Positions 50,644-60,013 of a stretch of DNA of 64,000 nt are shown piece after piece. The stretch is from Cellvibrionales bacterium UBA4435 (GTDB lineage Bacteria > Pseudomonadota > Gammaproteobacteria > Pseudomonadales > Porticoccaceae): positions 18,578 through 82,577 of the forward strand of contig DGPR01000049.1 in the NCBI GenBank assembly GCA_002390525.1, given 5' to 3'. Position 1 is the first letter of the stretch. Each line of letters begins with the position of its first letter. A program made the translations under genes and the position numbers. Below the pieces are notes generated by a model that was not told the DNA's origin, ran no database searches, and was given only the letters and a program-made list of their open reading frames with translations.

Positions 50644-52023
50644 CTATATCGCCCCCTGATTTTTTATCGAATCAGATATATCTTCCATACCCATAAATCT
50701 TGAGCCTTTAACAAGAATTACTTTTTTAATATCAGGTAAATCTTCATTTAAAATTTTACTATCGTCTAAGTAGTTAAGAAGTTCTTTTTTTTCATTAAAA
50801 TGTTGGGACTTCACACCGAATTCTTTAGCTGCATAAAAAGAAAGAGGTCCTACAGCTAAAAAAATATCTACCCCGGCGTCAAAGGCATATTTTCCTATGT
50901 CAGCATGTAACTGAATCTCGTCCTGACCGAGCTCAGCCATATCACCTAGTACTAGTATACTTACGCCATTTATTTCTATGAGGGTATCTATAGCAGCTTT
51001 AACTGAACCCGGGCTTGCATTATAACTATCATCAATAAGGAAGAGATCAGAAGATAATTTTGTACATTCCATTCTTCCTTCAACTTGCGTTAGATTATTT
51101 AGTCCATTCTGGATGGTCTGCAGTTGAGCGCCCGCAGTATGAGCACAAGCTGCCGAAGCAACAGCATTAGCAATATTATGCTTACCCCTCAAGGGCAGAT
51201 TTATTTGAATTGTTCCTTGGGGGGTCACTAGGGAAAAATTAAAGTAGCCTTCTTTTTTTGAAGTAATATTCTGAGCACTAAAATCAGCTCGGATGTCATG
51301 AGTTGAGAATGTAATTACTTTTGCATTTGTTGATTTAATCCAAACTTGAGCATAAGGTTCATCAATATTAATTACTGCCGTTCCATTATTTCTGAGATCT
51401 CTATAAATTTCACCTTTAGCTTTAGCAATATTTTGAATATCACCGAAACCTTTAAGGTGTGCGGGTAAAATATTGTTTATAAGTGCAATATCCGGTTTAG
51501 CTATTTCGCAAAGATAATTAATGTCTCCTGCATTTCTAGCCCCCATTTCCACGACTGCGTAATTATGTGCAGCCGATATATTTATTAAAGTGGTTGGAAC
51601 TCCAATTTCATTATTAGAGTTATCTTTTGTAACTAAGACTGATCCGATTTTTTTAAGTATTGAGGCGATCATTTCCTTAACTGAAGTTTTTCCACAGCTT
51701 CCAGTTACAGCAATTAAGCATCCATTAAATTTATCACGATTAGCTTTTGCAATTTGCCCTAGCGCCCAAGTTGTATTGGGTACAACCCATTGACTTATCT
51801 CTAAATCAAGTAATGGTTTTTCGACAACAAGGCCGCATACTTTTTTTGAAACTGATGATATAAACTCGTGTCCATCAAATTTTTTTCCTTTAAGGGCCAC
51901 AAAGATTTGCCCGTTCTCTACAACTCTGCTGTCTGTCGATACAGAACTGAAAGAACAATCCGGATGAACTATCGTTCCCCCATAATTATGAGCTACATGG
52001 GACAGGGTGAATTCTCCTATCAT
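50644..52023 (-). CDS. murF: UDP-N-acetylmuramoyl-tripeptide--D-alanyl-D-alanine ligase MurF
   Basis: Completes the pentapeptide using the dipeptide from DdlB. 459 residues (E. coli 452). ATP-binding [15 protein letters not shown], the [15 protein letters not shown] block, [12 protein letters not shown], and [18 protein letters not shown]. Starts within the last bases of murE (4-base ATGA-type overlap). Its meso-DAP tripeptide substrate would be supplied by murE immediately upstream. Confidence 0.97.
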   Translation of the reverse strand: MIGEFTLSHVAHNYGGTIVHPDCSFSSVSTDSRVVENGQIFVALKGKKFDGHEFISSVSKKVCGLVVEKPLLDLEISQWVVPNTTWALGQIAKANRDKFNGCLIAVTGSCGKTSVKEMIASILKKIGSVLVTKDNSNNEIGVPTTLINISAAHNYAVVEMGARNAGDINYLCEIAKPDIALINNILPAHLKGFGDIQNIAKAKGEIYRDLRNNGTAVINIDEPYAQVWIKSTNAKVITFSTHDIRADFSAQNITSKKEGYFNFSLVTPQGTIQINLPLRGKHNIANAVASAACAHTAGAQLQTIQNGLNNLTQVEGRMECTKLSSDLFLIDDSYNASPGSVKAAIDTLIEINGVSILVLGDMAELGQDEIQLHADIGKYAFDAGVDIFLAVGPLSFYAAKEFGVKSQHFNEKKELLNYLDDSKILNEDLPDIKKVILVKGSRFMGMEDISDSIKNQGAI

Positions 52024-53549
52024 AAAATTTCCTCTTTATTATTGAGAGCTATTTTAGCCTCAACTCTGTCACTAAAAGAGAAACTTTTAGACCCCAACAA
52101 CTGATATGATTCATGACCTTTACCTGCAATTAAAATTACATCTTCTTGCATGGCAGATTTGATAGAAAAATTAATTGCCTCTCTTCTATCAAGAATAATT
52201 ATACTTTTTGTATTCGGTATGATGCCTGAAAGAATTTGTTCCGATATTTTTTTTGGACTTTCGTTTCTGGGATTATCATTCGTAATAATTACATGGTCTG
52301 CTAATTCTGCTGCAATTTTGCCCATTATGGGGCGCTTTTCTTGATCCCTATCACCACCACATCCAAAAATACACCATAATTTTCCACTACATAAATCTCG
52401 TAATGTTTCTAGTGCATTTTTGAGTGCGTCTGGACTATGAGCAAAGTCTACTATTACCACTGGACCGGCTATTAATTTATCAGTTTTCTGTTCCGTATCA
52501 TTAATTATCTCCATTCGACCTGGTATATTTTCCAACATCGGTAGTACTTTTATTACATTATCAAAATTAAGCCCTTGAGAGCATGCAGCACCAACTACAG
52601 CTAATAAATTTTGCAGATTAAATTTTCCGATTAATCTACTTTTTAATTCGCCTTGACCCCAAGGAGAACTAATCTTAGCTGTAAAACCTGTAATCGATAT
52701 ATTTATTTCCTCAGCGAAAATGCTAGCCTCTGGATTCACTAAAGAGTAAGAAATTTTATTTATTGACAAGGATAAGTCTTCAGCTATTCTTGATCCAAAA
52801 GTATCATCTATGTTTATGACAGCATTTTTTAACCCAGGCATACTGAATAGCTCTTTTTTTACCTTGGAGTAATTTTCTAAGTTTCCGTGGTAGTCTAAGT
52901 GATCATGACTGAGGTTTGTAAATACAGCTGTCTCGAAAAGTAAACTGTTTATTCTGAACTGACTTATGCCATGGGAAGAAACCTCCATGACTGCCTGGTT
53001 TATATTGCTTGCTACAAAATCAGCGAGGATAGACTGAATGTCAATTGGATTAGGTGTAGTCATTCCTTTCGTTTTAAGGTCAGTTTTTTTGGCCGTTATA
53101 GACCCGCAACCAAGAGTCCCAATAACACCAACAGAACCATTAACGAAACTTAGTAAATGTGCTAGCAATTGGGTGCAAGTAGTTTTTCCATTCGTTCCAG
53201 TGATACCAGTGAGCGCTAACTTTTTTGACGGGTATGAATAAAATCGGCCAGAGATTTCACTTATTTTTTGATTTAGGTTGGCTATAGGAACAATTCTTTC
53301 ATTATCTGGAAGAAGCTTCTTATCTGGTTGATATAAGACAATCTCCGCGCCAGACTGGAGTGATGAGTGAATATAATCTCTTCCATCTTGTAAAAATCCA
53401 GGTACAGCAAAAAAGAGATGTCCAGGTTTAACTAGCCGACTATCAAGCGAGAGCCCAGTAATATTAAGATTGGCTAAACTTTCACTTAAATCTAGGTCTG
53501 GCAGTAGAGAGCTTAACATACAGTTATATTGAACAGTTGATAATGCCAT
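52020..53549 (-). CDS. murE: UDP-N-acetylmuramoyl-tripeptide synthetase MurE (meso-DAP type)
   Basis: Adds meso-diaminopimelate to the UDP-MurNAc dipeptide. 509 residues from ATG 53549, whose A overlaps the ftsI TGA (TGATG). ATP-binding ITGTNGKTTCTQLLA, VMEVSSHGISQFRI, and the NDNPRNESP motif. The DNPR sequence is the established marker for meso-DAP specificity, so this organism has ordinary Gram-negative (A1-gamma) murein. Confidence 0.96.
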   Translation of the reverse strand: MALSTVQYNCMLSSLLPDLDLSESLANLNITGLSLDSRLVKPGHLFFAVPGFLQDGRDYIHSSLQSGAEIVLYQPDKKLLPDNERIVPIANLNQKISEISGRFYSYPSKKLALTGITGTNGKTTCTQLLAHLLSFVNGSVGVIGTLGCGSITAKKTDLKTKGMTTPNPIDIQSILADFVASNINQAVMEVSSHGISQFRINSLLFETAVFTNLSHDHLDYHGNLENYSKVKKELFSMPGLKNAVINIDDTFGSRIAEDLSLSINKISYSLVNPEASIFAEEINISITGFTAKISSPWGQGELKSRLIGKFNLQNLLAVVGAACSQGLNFDNVIKVLPMLENIPGRMEIINDTEQKTDKLIAGPVVIVDFAHSPDALKNALETLRDLCSGKLWCIFGCGGDRDQEKRPIMGKIAAELADHVIITNDNPRNESPKKISEQILSGIIPNTKSIIILDRREAINFSIKSAMQEDVILIAGKGHESYQLLGSKSFSFSDRVEAKIALNNKEEIL

Positions 53550-55312
53550 CAAATGTCTCCCCCAGACTGATTGAGGTCCAAATCATGATTTGTTACTACT
53601 GCTCTATCATTGTTTTCAATTTTTGGTGCAACTCTCAAAACTCTTAATGCCCTTTCAGTGACATTCGCATATACAGGGCCGGCAACCTTTCCACCGTAAT
53701 GTTGGCCAGCTTTTGGGTCATTTATAATTACTACTGTGACCAAACGTGGTTTTTCTGCTGGGACTATGCCTGCAAATAAAGACACATAACGTTTTTCTTC
53801 GTATCCACCCACCGTATTTTTATGACTAGTGCCAGTTTTTCCGGCTACATTGTATGTATAAATAGCAGCATCTTCTGCGGTACCTCCAGAACGCGTCGCA
53901 CCCATCATCATTCTACGAACTTTTATAACTAGTTCTGAGTCAACCACTTGCTCACCTTGTGGAGCTATATCTAATTTTTGCAGCGTAAGTGGTTTCTTTA
54001 GGCCGTTCGATGCTAAAACCGCATAAGCCTGAGCAATTTGGAGGGCAGTAGCATTCATGCTATACCCAATAGCAAGATTTGCTCTTTCAAGTTTCATGGA
54101 ATTTCTATGAGAAGGTAATATACCTGACACTTCACCGGGAAATCCTACTCCAATAACTTCACCAAACCCTACTCTTGAAAATAAGTCATGCATATCTTCT
54201 GGATCAACATCAAGGCCTAGCTTTATCGCACCAACATTACTAGATTTTTTTAATAAGTCATCAAGACTAATTTTTCCGTAGTTATGGTGATCTTTTATTA
54301 TCTTTTTGCCTACTTGAATATATCCTGGATTCGTATCAATAATTGATCCAGAAGAAATCTTTTCATTTTCTAAGGCTGCTAATACGGTAAAAGGTTTAAC
54401 TGTTGACCCTGGTTCATAAAAATCGAGAATAGCTCTATTTCTTGCGCCTTTGATTAGCTCATCAGAACTTAATCTACTTCTATTATTTGGATTATATGAA
54501 GGCTGGTTCGCCATAGCTAAAATTTCACCTGTATGAACGTCCAACACTAAGACTGATCCAGACTTAGCATTATTTTTTATAACAGCCTCTTTTAGCTCTG
54601 TGTAAGCTTTATGTTGCAATCTCATATCAATACTTAATGCTATATTCTGTCCGGGACTTGCATTTTTTTCCATCCCTAAATCCTTAATAACACTCCCTCT
54701 TCTGTCTTTCAGTACTTTTTTCTTACCAGGAGTACCCGCTAAGATATGATCAAATGATTTCTCTATACCTTCTTGGCCTACATCATCTAAATTTGTTATT
54801 CCTACTATTTGTGAGGTGAGCTCACCTGCTGGGTAGAAGCGCTTATAAGTCTTCTTCATATAAATCCCTGAGATCCTTAAAGCACGAATTTTTTCGGCTT
54901 TAGCAGGCTCAAGATCTTTTTTAAGTCGGAGGTGTATTCTGTGTGAATTTTTAGATAATTTTTTCTTTAAATTTATACTAGTCATTGATAAATATCTGGC
55001 AAGATTTGAAAAATTAGGATGGTCGACATCTACCTGGCGTGGGTTAGCAGATACAATTATTACAGGACTACTGATTGCAAGTGGCTGGCCATTTCTATCT
55101 GTTATGACACCCCGATAAGCTGGGATAGACTCGTTATGCACTAGTTTCTTTTTAACTTTTCCCTGTAAAAATTCATATCCTTTATCCACGTCAGCCAATA
55201 CTTGTAATCCAGCTATATGCCAAATTGCTGCAATAGGTAATGCAAGCAGAGATGTTACCAGCAAAGTATATCTCCAGCGTGAAATATGTAACTTGTTTTT
55301 CTCCGATTTCAC
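53549..55312 (-). CDS. ftsI: Septal transpeptidase FtsI (PBP3)
   Basis: Class B penicillin-binding protein cross-linking septal murein with FtsW. 587 residues (E. coli 588). One N-terminal membrane helix (WRYTLLVTSLLALPIAAIWHIAG), a pedestal domain, then the transpeptidase motifs: SxxK in GSTVKPFTVLA, SxN in KSSNVGAIKLG, and KTG in AGKTGTSHK. The gene lies 32 bases after ftsL. It is the target class for beta-lactams such as aztreonam. Confidence 0.97.
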   Translation of the reverse strand: MKSEKNKLHISRWRYTLLVTSLLALPIAAIWHIAGLQVLADVDKGYEFLQGKVKKKLVHNESIPAYRGVITDRNGQPLAISSPVIIVSANPRQVDVDHPNFSNLARYLSMTSINLKKKLSKNSHRIHLRLKKDLEPAKAEKIRALRISGIYMKKTYKRFYPAGELTSQIVGITNLDDVGQEGIEKSFDHILAGTPGKKKVLKDRRGSVIKDLGMEKNASPGQNIALSIDMRLQHKAYTELKEAVIKNNAKSGSVLVLDVHTGEILAMANQPSYNPNNRSRLSSDELIKGARNRAILDFYEPGSTVKPFTVLAALENEKISSGSIIDTNPGYIQVGKKIIKDHHNYGKISLDDLLKKSSNVGAIKLGLDVDPEDMHDLFSRVGFGEVIGVGFPGEVSGILPSHRNSMKLERANLAIGYSMNATALQIAQAYAVLASNGLKKPLTLQKLDIAPQGEQVVDSELVIKVRRMMMGATRSGGTAEDAAIYTYNVAGKTGTSHKNTVGGYEEKRYVSLFAGIVPAEKPRLVTVVIINDPKAGQHYGGKVAGPVYANVTERALRVLRVAPKIENNDRAVVTNHDLDLNQSGGDI

Positions 55313-55344
55313 TTGTTATCACATCCTATTAATTACTAAATTAT

Positions 55345-55656
55345 CTATGGAAAAATAGCTATAAATTCATCTCTTTTTGGCGCCTTCATATTAAGTTTAT
55401 TTATTGCTAATGATTCGATATTGTTCAATGAGGTGTGTGTCCCTTTTTCTATCAAGTATTTACCCCATGTTTCTTGTAAAATATTTGACTCTCTTTCAAG
55501 ATTTGCTATCTCGCTTGTCAATACACGGCATGCGTTACTGAGATAGACTACAGAAAGTGAAGAACCGATGACACTCACCCAAGCCGCAAATAACCAACGT
55601 CCAACATTTAGGCTATTATTTCTCTTCATAAATTTTATATTTCTTATACTTATCAT
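55345..55656 (-). CDS. ftsL: Cell division protein FtsL
   Basis: Small bitopic divisome protein forming a coiled coil with FtsB. 103 residues: one membrane helix (about 20-40, GRWLFAAWVSVIGSSLSVVYLS), then a heptad-rich segment (ACRVLTSEIANLERESNILQ) and a C-terminal part LAINKLNMKAPKRDEF typical of FtsL. Weakly conserved family, but its position between rsmH and ftsI confirms it. Start 55656 follows the rsmH stop by 2 bases; ATG 55629 is an alternative. Confidence 0.92.
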   Translation of the reverse strand: MISIRNIKFMKRNNSLNVGRWLFAAWVSVIGSSLSVVYLSNACRVLTSEIANLERESNILQETWGKYLIEKGTHTSLNNIESLAINKLNMKAPKRDEFIAIFP

Positions 55657-55658
55657 AC

Positions 55659-56594
55659 CTATACCAATTTTTGTGCAATTCGCATAACAGCGCTTCTAGC
55701 TCTAATATTATTCTTTATCTCAAGATCAGATGATTTAATAGCTTTGGTTATTGAACGCATTCGTCGAATAATGTCTTTTTCCAAAACAGGGAATCCCTTT
55801 GGTATGTGCTGTCCTTTCTCTTGGTCTCTTATGAATCTTTTGACAATCCTGTCTTCAAGTGAATGGAAGCTGATTACTACTAATCGGCCACCTATTGCTA
55901 ATATCTCTAAAATATCTGGTAATACATTTTTTAAGTCTTCCAGCTCCTTATTTATAAAAATCCTGATTCCTTGGAAGGCTCTTGTAGCTGGATGTTTATT
56001 TTTTTCCCATGCTGGATTTGCTTCCTTGACAATGTTCGCGAGCTGTTCAGTTCTTGTGATCGGCTTTTCAAGTCTAGCGCGGGTGATAGCTCGAGCAATC
56101 CTCTTGGAGTACCTTTCTTCTCCATATTCTGAAATAACTCGAGCAATATCACCCTCTTTAGCTATTGAAAGCCATTCAGCAGCGCTTAATCCATATTCTG
56201 GATTCATTCGCATATCGAGGGGTCCATCTTTTAAAAAACTAAAGCCTCTGGCTGGATTATCAATTTGTGGAGATGAGACTCCCAGATCTAATAACACTCC
56301 AGCAACTTTTCCTGAGTATTGTTTCTGTTCAACTAATTCACGAATATTTGCAAAGGAGGTTTGTACAATTTCAAATCGAGCATCTCCAGAAAAATTTTTG
56401 TTTGCAACTTGACAAGCTTCAGGGTCCTTATCTACTGCTACTAGACTACCTCTATTACTAAGCTGTGATAGTATTAATGCAGTATGTCCACCTCTGCCAA
56501 ATGTACCGTCAATATATATCCCGTCAGTATCTGTAATCAGTCCTGAAACAGCTTCCGTTAACAAAACAGTTTTGTGTTGTCCATCTGCTAACAT
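55659..56594 (-). CDS. rsmH: 16S rRNA m4C1402 methyltransferase RsmH (MraW)
   Basis: SAM-dependent N4-methyltransferase acting on C1402 of 16S rRNA at the P site. 311 residues (E. coli 313). Typical blocks: HKTVLLTEAVSGL, the SAM motif YIDGTFGRGGHTALIL, LLDLGVSSPQID, GFSFLKDGPLDMRM, TRAFQGIRIFIN, and VVISFHSLEDRIVKRFI. It is second in the dcw operon, 10 bases after mraZ. Confidence 0.97.
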   Translation of the reverse strand: MLADGQHKTVLLTEAVSGLITDTDGIYIDGTFGRGGHTALILSQLSNRGSLVAVDKDPEACQVANKNFSGDARFEIVQTSFANIRELVEQKQYSGKVAGVLLDLGVSSPQIDNPARGFSFLKDGPLDMRMNPEYGLSAAEWLSIAKEGDIARVISEYGEERYSKRIARAITRARLEKPITRTEQLANIVKEANPAWEKNKHPATRAFQGIRIFINKELEDLKNVLPDILEILAIGGRLVVISFHSLEDRIVKRFIRDQEKGQHIPKGFPVLEKDIIRRMRSITKAIKSSDLEIKNNIRARSAVMRIAQKLV

Positions 56595-56604
56595 ATATTT
56601 TTAC

Positions 56605-57060
56605 CTATAAAGAAATAGACCGCATCTCTTCTGGAACATCAAGATCACCACCGGTATCAGCCAACCAATTTTCTCTACCTTGATTCCAATTACTCTCACT
56701 CCAAATTTCAAATCTATGGCGTTGTCCAATCAAAATTACTTTTTTTTCAAGTTGAGCATAGTTTCTTAATTCTGTCGGGATGAGTATTCGACCACTGCTA
56801 TCTAAATCTACTTCTTTTGCATGTCCAATTAAAAGTCTTTGTAATTTTCTTGTTGTTGAATTAAATGTTGGCAGTGTTGCAATCTCAGCTTCTATCCTTT
56901 CCCACTCTGCTAAAGGGTAAATTAGAAGGCATTTATCTTGTAGGTCAATTGTCACAATGAGATGTCCTGAGCATACTTTTAATAGTCCATCGCGATATCT
57001 TGAGGGCATCGCGATGCGACCCTTGTCATCAGTATTAATTTCATTATTTCCTCTAAACAC
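56605..57060 (-). CDS. mraZ: Transcriptional regulator MraZ
   Basis: AbrB-fold DNA-binding protein that represses the dcw operon it heads. 151 residues from GTG 57058-57060 (E. coli 152), starting V/M-F-R-G-N-N-E-I-N, the family N-terminus; GAG lies six bases upstream. The frame is open to 57093 but that would run into the operator. Two AbrB-like halves carry the motifs DDKGRIAMPSRYR (near residue 13) and DSSGRILIPTELR (near 85). The three repeats at 57088-57112 lie 28 bases upstream. Confidence 0.96.
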   Translation of the reverse strand: MFRGNNEINTDDKGRIAMPSRYRDGLLKVCSGHLIVTIDLQDKCLLIYPLAEWERIEAEIATLPTFNSTTRKLQRLLIGHAKEVDLDSSGRILIPTELRNYAQLEKKVILIGQRHRFEIWSESNWNQGRENWLADTGGDLDVPEEMRSISL

Positions 57061-57087
57061 TTTTGGCTCAATCCTATAAAAATTAAA

Positions 57088-57112
57088 TTCCACACTTGCC
57101 CACTTCTACCCA
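57088..57112 (-). promoter_or_regulatory. MraZ operator (three TGGGN-type direct repeats)
   Basis: On the minus strand the sequence reads TGGGT-AGAAG-TGGGC-AAGTG-TGGAA: three boxes (57108-57112, 57098-57102, 57088-57092) on a 10-base period with 5-base spacers. This is the MraZ recognition pattern known from E. coli and Mycoplasma; the third box is imperfect. It lies just downstream of the predicted transcription start and upstream of the mraZ GTG, which suits autorepression. Confidence 0.8.
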
Positions 57113-57120
57113 CTTTTACA

Positions 57121-57148
57121 ACTATATGCTCAAGAAAGTCAAAGTCAA
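57121..57148 (-). promoter_or_regulatory. Sigma-70 promoter of the dcw operon (Pmra)
   Basis: Minus strand TTGACT (57143-57148), 16-base spacer, TATAGT (57121-57126). The -35 matches 5 of 6 and the -10 5 of 6. The predicted start (about 57114) falls at the edge of the MraZ repeats. This is the best vegetative promoter I found in the window, and probably drives mraZ to ftsZ. Confidence 0.7.
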
Positions 57149-57299
57149 GCCAAAAAACTCCTCTATGAAAGAAAATTTAGATTAAACTCAATCACTTGCG
57201 AATATTGACTACAAAAACGATGTCAGTTAGCCAGATTTCACTAGAAATCGCGGTTGAAGTGATTAAATGGAGATATATGTTGAAATTACTGATGGGAGG

Positions 57300-57344
57300 C
57301 TAATCCTTGCAGAAATTAGATTCGCAAAAACACACAAGGATCAG
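57300..57344 (-). other. Inverted repeat directly 3' of rnpB
   Basis: On the minus strand CTGATCCTTG (57335-57344) is followed after 25 bases by CAAGGATTAG (57300-57309), giving a 10-bp stem with one G-U. It begins nine bases past the rnpB 3' end. No U tract follows, so this is not a classical terminator; it may shape the 3' precursor of RNase P RNA. Confidence 0.35.
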
Positions 57345-57352
57345 CCATATTT

Positions 57353-57732
57353 AGAGTCAGTCTATAAGCCGGGTTCTGTCTTGAGCAACCATTCCTCTAG
57401 GGCACGTGTCACCACGGGCCTCAAGCAACCTACCCGAATCCGACGCGGGCCGCGCCAAAGGATTCCTATTTGGTCTTGCTCCGAGCGGGGTTTACAATGC
57501 CACAAGCTGTTGCCAGTTGCGCGGTGCGCTCTTACCGCACCATTTCACCCTTACCTGTATCAAAATTATTGACCATCGGCGGTATATTTTCTGCTGCACT
57601 TTCCGTAGACTCGCGCCTCCCAGGTGTTACCTGGCACTCTGCCCTATGGAGCCCGGACTTTCCTCCCCTGATAACCTGATATCACCTAGGGAAATATCAA
57701 GAAAAAACAGCGGCGGTTGCCCAACCAACTCT
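57353..57732 (-). ncRNA. rnpB: RNase P RNA (class A)
   Basis: Catalytic RNA that matures tRNA 5' ends, about 380 bases. On the minus strand the conserved 5' block GAGGAAAGTCCGGGCTCCAT, the GGTAAGGGTGAAA region, GGTAAGAGCGCACCGC, the GGAGCAAGACCAAATAGG block and the 3' ACAGAACCCGGCTTATAGACTG are all present. Helix P1 can be drawn between AGAGTTGGTT at 57723-57732 and GACTGACTCT at 57353-57362, which sets the ends to within a few bases. It is in its usual gammaproteobacterial place between mraZ and rsmI. Open frames here are fortuitous. Confidence 0.98.
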
Positions 57733-57820
57733 AGAGATAGGTTACCATGAAATGTAAAATAATCTGATAAATATTTTAGCTACGGGTGATGATCAACAAT
57801 ATTATAAAATGATATTTAAC

Positions 57821-58660
57821 CTACTGTTTCTTGAGGTCAAGAGCTAATTTATAAAATATATTTTTTTGAACTCCGGTTATCTTTGATCCCAAAGATACAG
57901 CTTGCTTTAAAGGTAACTCCTCTAATAAAACAGATAGTATCCGCTTTGAATCTTGAGCTTCTATTTTTTTTTCTGAGTAATCAGCTCCTGCTAAAACTAT
58001 AACTATTTCACCCTTTTGTTGGTTTAAATCCTTTTCGATTATCTCCAATACACCCTCTAGGGTCCCAGATATAAAAGTTTCATAGGTTTTTGTTAACTCT
58101 CTAGCTAAGACAATTTTTCGCGAGGGGCCAATAACTTTTATCATATCTATAAGAGTCTCAAGTATTCGATGTGGCGCTTCATAAAAAATTATAGTTCGAT
58201 AATCTGTTGAGATATTTTGTATTTTTGAGATACGAGCGATAGATTTTGGCGGCAAAAATCCTTCAAAAATAAACCGATCGCTTGGCAATCCTGATGCGCT
58301 TATTGCTGCTATAAGTGCACAAGGTCCGGGAACTGGGGATACTTTTATACTTTTATTCTTAGCAGCATTTACTAGTTTGTAGCCAGGATCAGAAATTAAT
58401 GGTGTTCCAGCATCACTAATCAGTGCAACAGATTTACCACATAAGAGCTCATCAATTATTTTTTTTACTTGTTTTTCTTCACTATGATCGTGATAAGAAA
58501 TCATAGGTGTTTTTATAGCGAAATGACTAAATAATCTACTACTTCTTCTTTTGTCTTCAACGGCTACTATATCAACAGTATTTAAAATGCCCAAGGCACG
58601 TGGAGCTATATCGGTCATATCACCAATAGGGGTTGCTACGAGATAGAGTTCACCAATCAT
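57821..58660 (-). CDS. rsmI: 16S rRNA 2'-O-ribose methyltransferase RsmI
   Basis: SAM-dependent 2'-O-methyltransferase of C1402 in 16S rRNA, the partner modification of RsmH at the same nucleotide. 279 residues from ATG 58660; another in-frame ATG lies at 58675. N-terminal GELYLVATPIGDMTDIAPRAL, ALISDAGTPLISDPGYKLV, PGPCALIAAISASGLPSDRF, and YEAPHRILETL are all diagnostic. It is separated from diaA by 194 bases; lpoA and yraN, usually between them, are absent. Confidence 0.96.
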   Translation of the reverse strand: MIGELYLVATPIGDMTDIAPRALGILNTVDIVAVEDKRRSSRLFSHFAIKTPMISYHDHSEEKQVKKIIDELLCGKSVALISDAGTPLISDPGYKLVNAAKNKSIKVSPVPGPCALIAAISASGLPSDRFIFEGFLPPKSIARISKIQNISTDYRTIIFYEAPHRILETLIDMIKVIGPSRKIVLARELTKTYETFISGTLEGVLEIIEKDLNQQKGEIVIVLAGADYSEKKIEAQDSKRILSVLLEELPLKQAVSLGSKITGVQKNIFYKLALDLKKQ

Positions 58661-58854
58661 AAAATCACATATCAACTTTTGGAATTAAATTTTATATACT
58701 TGCCGCATACCGATAACATTTTAACTCTTTAACTTAATATATGAAATATTTCGATAGTTTCTTATATTTAAGCACCGACAAACTAATGAGTGATAAGGTA
58801 GAATGTAAGATTAAACTTCTTATATGAATTATTTGAGTGGACAAACATAGTGTT

Positions 58855-59439
58855 ATGGAAAAAATTGTTCTTTCACATTTTAATCAAAGTATTCAAGCAA
58901 AAAAGAATAGCGCTCAAATTTTAGCTCCACAAATAACCAGTGCAAGCAAAAAAATAGTAAGACAGCTTCTTAATGGTCATAAAGTACTATCTTGTGGTAA
59001 TGGTTTAGCTGCGGCTCTAGCAAATATAATCACTGAATCGCTTTTATTACAGTATAAGCTCGAACGACCTGGTTTGCCGGCAATATCCTTGAATGAAAGC
59101 GGAATACTCACATCAATATGTCATAAGAGTGGAAAAAGCCATGTATTTAGTAAGCAGATTTTAGCATTAGGTCAGCCTGGTGATTTATTGATCGTATTTA
59201 GTGCCGGCACTAATCCCAGTAATCTAATTCAAGCAATCCAAGCAGCGCATGATAAATCTATGGAGGTAATAGCCCTGACTGGACAGCAAGATACAGACGT
59301 CTCCGCTCTACTAAATAATGAGGACATAGAACTAAGAATCGAACATAATGATATACATCAAATAAGTGAATTACAGATGTTAAGTATATTTTGTCTTTGT
59401 GAACTGATAGATAAACAACTATTTGGAGGAGAAGGCTGA
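58855..59439 (+). CDS. diaA: DiaA/GmhA-type SIS-domain protein, probably DnaA initiator-associating DiaA
   Basis: Phosphosugar-isomerase-fold protein. 194 residues from ATG 58855, which aligns with E. coli DiaA Met1 (196 residues); GTG 58837 is an alternative. It has the SIS core GHKVLSCGNGLAAALANIITESLL and FSAGTNPSNLIQAIQAAHDKSM. In the usual CGNGGSA motif the GS is replaced by LA. DiaA binds DnaA and promotes initiation; the family relative GmhA makes heptose phosphate. The place next to rsmI and dolP argues for DiaA. The stop overlaps dolP (TGATG). Confidence 0.82.
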   Translation: MEKIVLSHFNQSIQAKKNSAQILAPQITSASKKIVRQLLNGHKVLSCGNGLAAALANIITESLLLQYKLERPGLPAISLNESGILTSICHKSGKSHVFSKQILALGQPGDLLIVFSAGTNPSNLIQAIQAAHDKSMEVIALTGQQDTDVSALLNNEDIELRIEHNDIHQISELQMLSIFCLCELIDKQLFGGEG

Positions 59440-60011
59440 TGGCAGTTCGCTTGAAAAGTATAATCTTGGTCTATACTTTTTTTTTAACTGGGTGCACTGA
59501 AATCATTCATGTTGCAACTGAAAATCCAATACAACCGGAACCAGAAAAAATTTCTATAGGAACCGATATTGATGACTGGGAGCTTGAAACTTCAATCGGC
59601 GTTAATATTAAAAAAAATGGCCCTGAGTTAGAAAACTCAAATATCAATGTAAATTCATACAATCGTGTTGTACTTTTGACGGGTCAAGCTCCATCAGCAG
59701 AAGCGAGAAGCGGCGCAGCAGAAGTTGCAAGACAATATCGAGGTGTGCGTCAGGTTTATAATGAAATTAAAATTAGTGGCCCTACCTCTTTGATTGCAAG
59801 AACAAATGACGCATGGCTAACTGCAAAAGTTAAACACAAACTAATGCGTAGCGATCAAGTTGAATCTTCTTCTGTAAAAGTAGTTACAGAAAATGGGATA
59901 ATTTATTTAATGGGTCTTATTTCACAAGAGAAGGCTAAAGAAGCTTTACGACTTACCAGTGAAATTGGCGGGGCCGTGAAAGTGGTGTCCGTTCTCGAAT
60001 ATACCGATTAA
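59439..60011 (+). CDS. dolP: Dual BON-domain outer-membrane lipoprotein DolP (YraP)
   Basis: Lipoprotein supporting outer-membrane integrity and BAM function. 190 residues; signal peptide ending in lipobox L-T-G-C with lipidated Cys19. Two BON domains: the first about 45-115 (VNSYNRVVLLTGQAPSAEAR, ARQYRGVRQVYNEI) and the second about 120-190 (NDAWLTAKVKHKLM, VVTENGIIYLMGLIS). It starts on the diaA stop codon (TGATG), so the two are coupled, as in E. coli diaA-yraP. Convergent with the thiolase gene after two bases. Confidence 0.92.
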   Translation: MAVRLKSIILVYTFFLTGCTEIIHVATENPIQPEPEKISIGTDIDDWELETSIGVNIKKNGPELENSNINVNSYNRVVLLTGQAPSAEARSGAAEVARQYRGVRQVYNEIKISGPTSLIARTNDAWLTAKVKHKLMRSDQVESSSVKVVTENGIIYLMGLISQEKAKEALRLTSEIGGAVKVVSVLEYTD

Positions 60012-60013
60012 TT

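Noticed and set aside
55744-56412. Long plus-strand open frame opposite rsmH (222 codons)
   Set aside because: Antisense of a confirmed gene with low-complexity composition and no recognisable domain.
57267-57750. Three overlapping plus-strand frames in the rnpB region
   Set aside because: They run antisense through the RNase P RNA, which accounts fully for the conservation.
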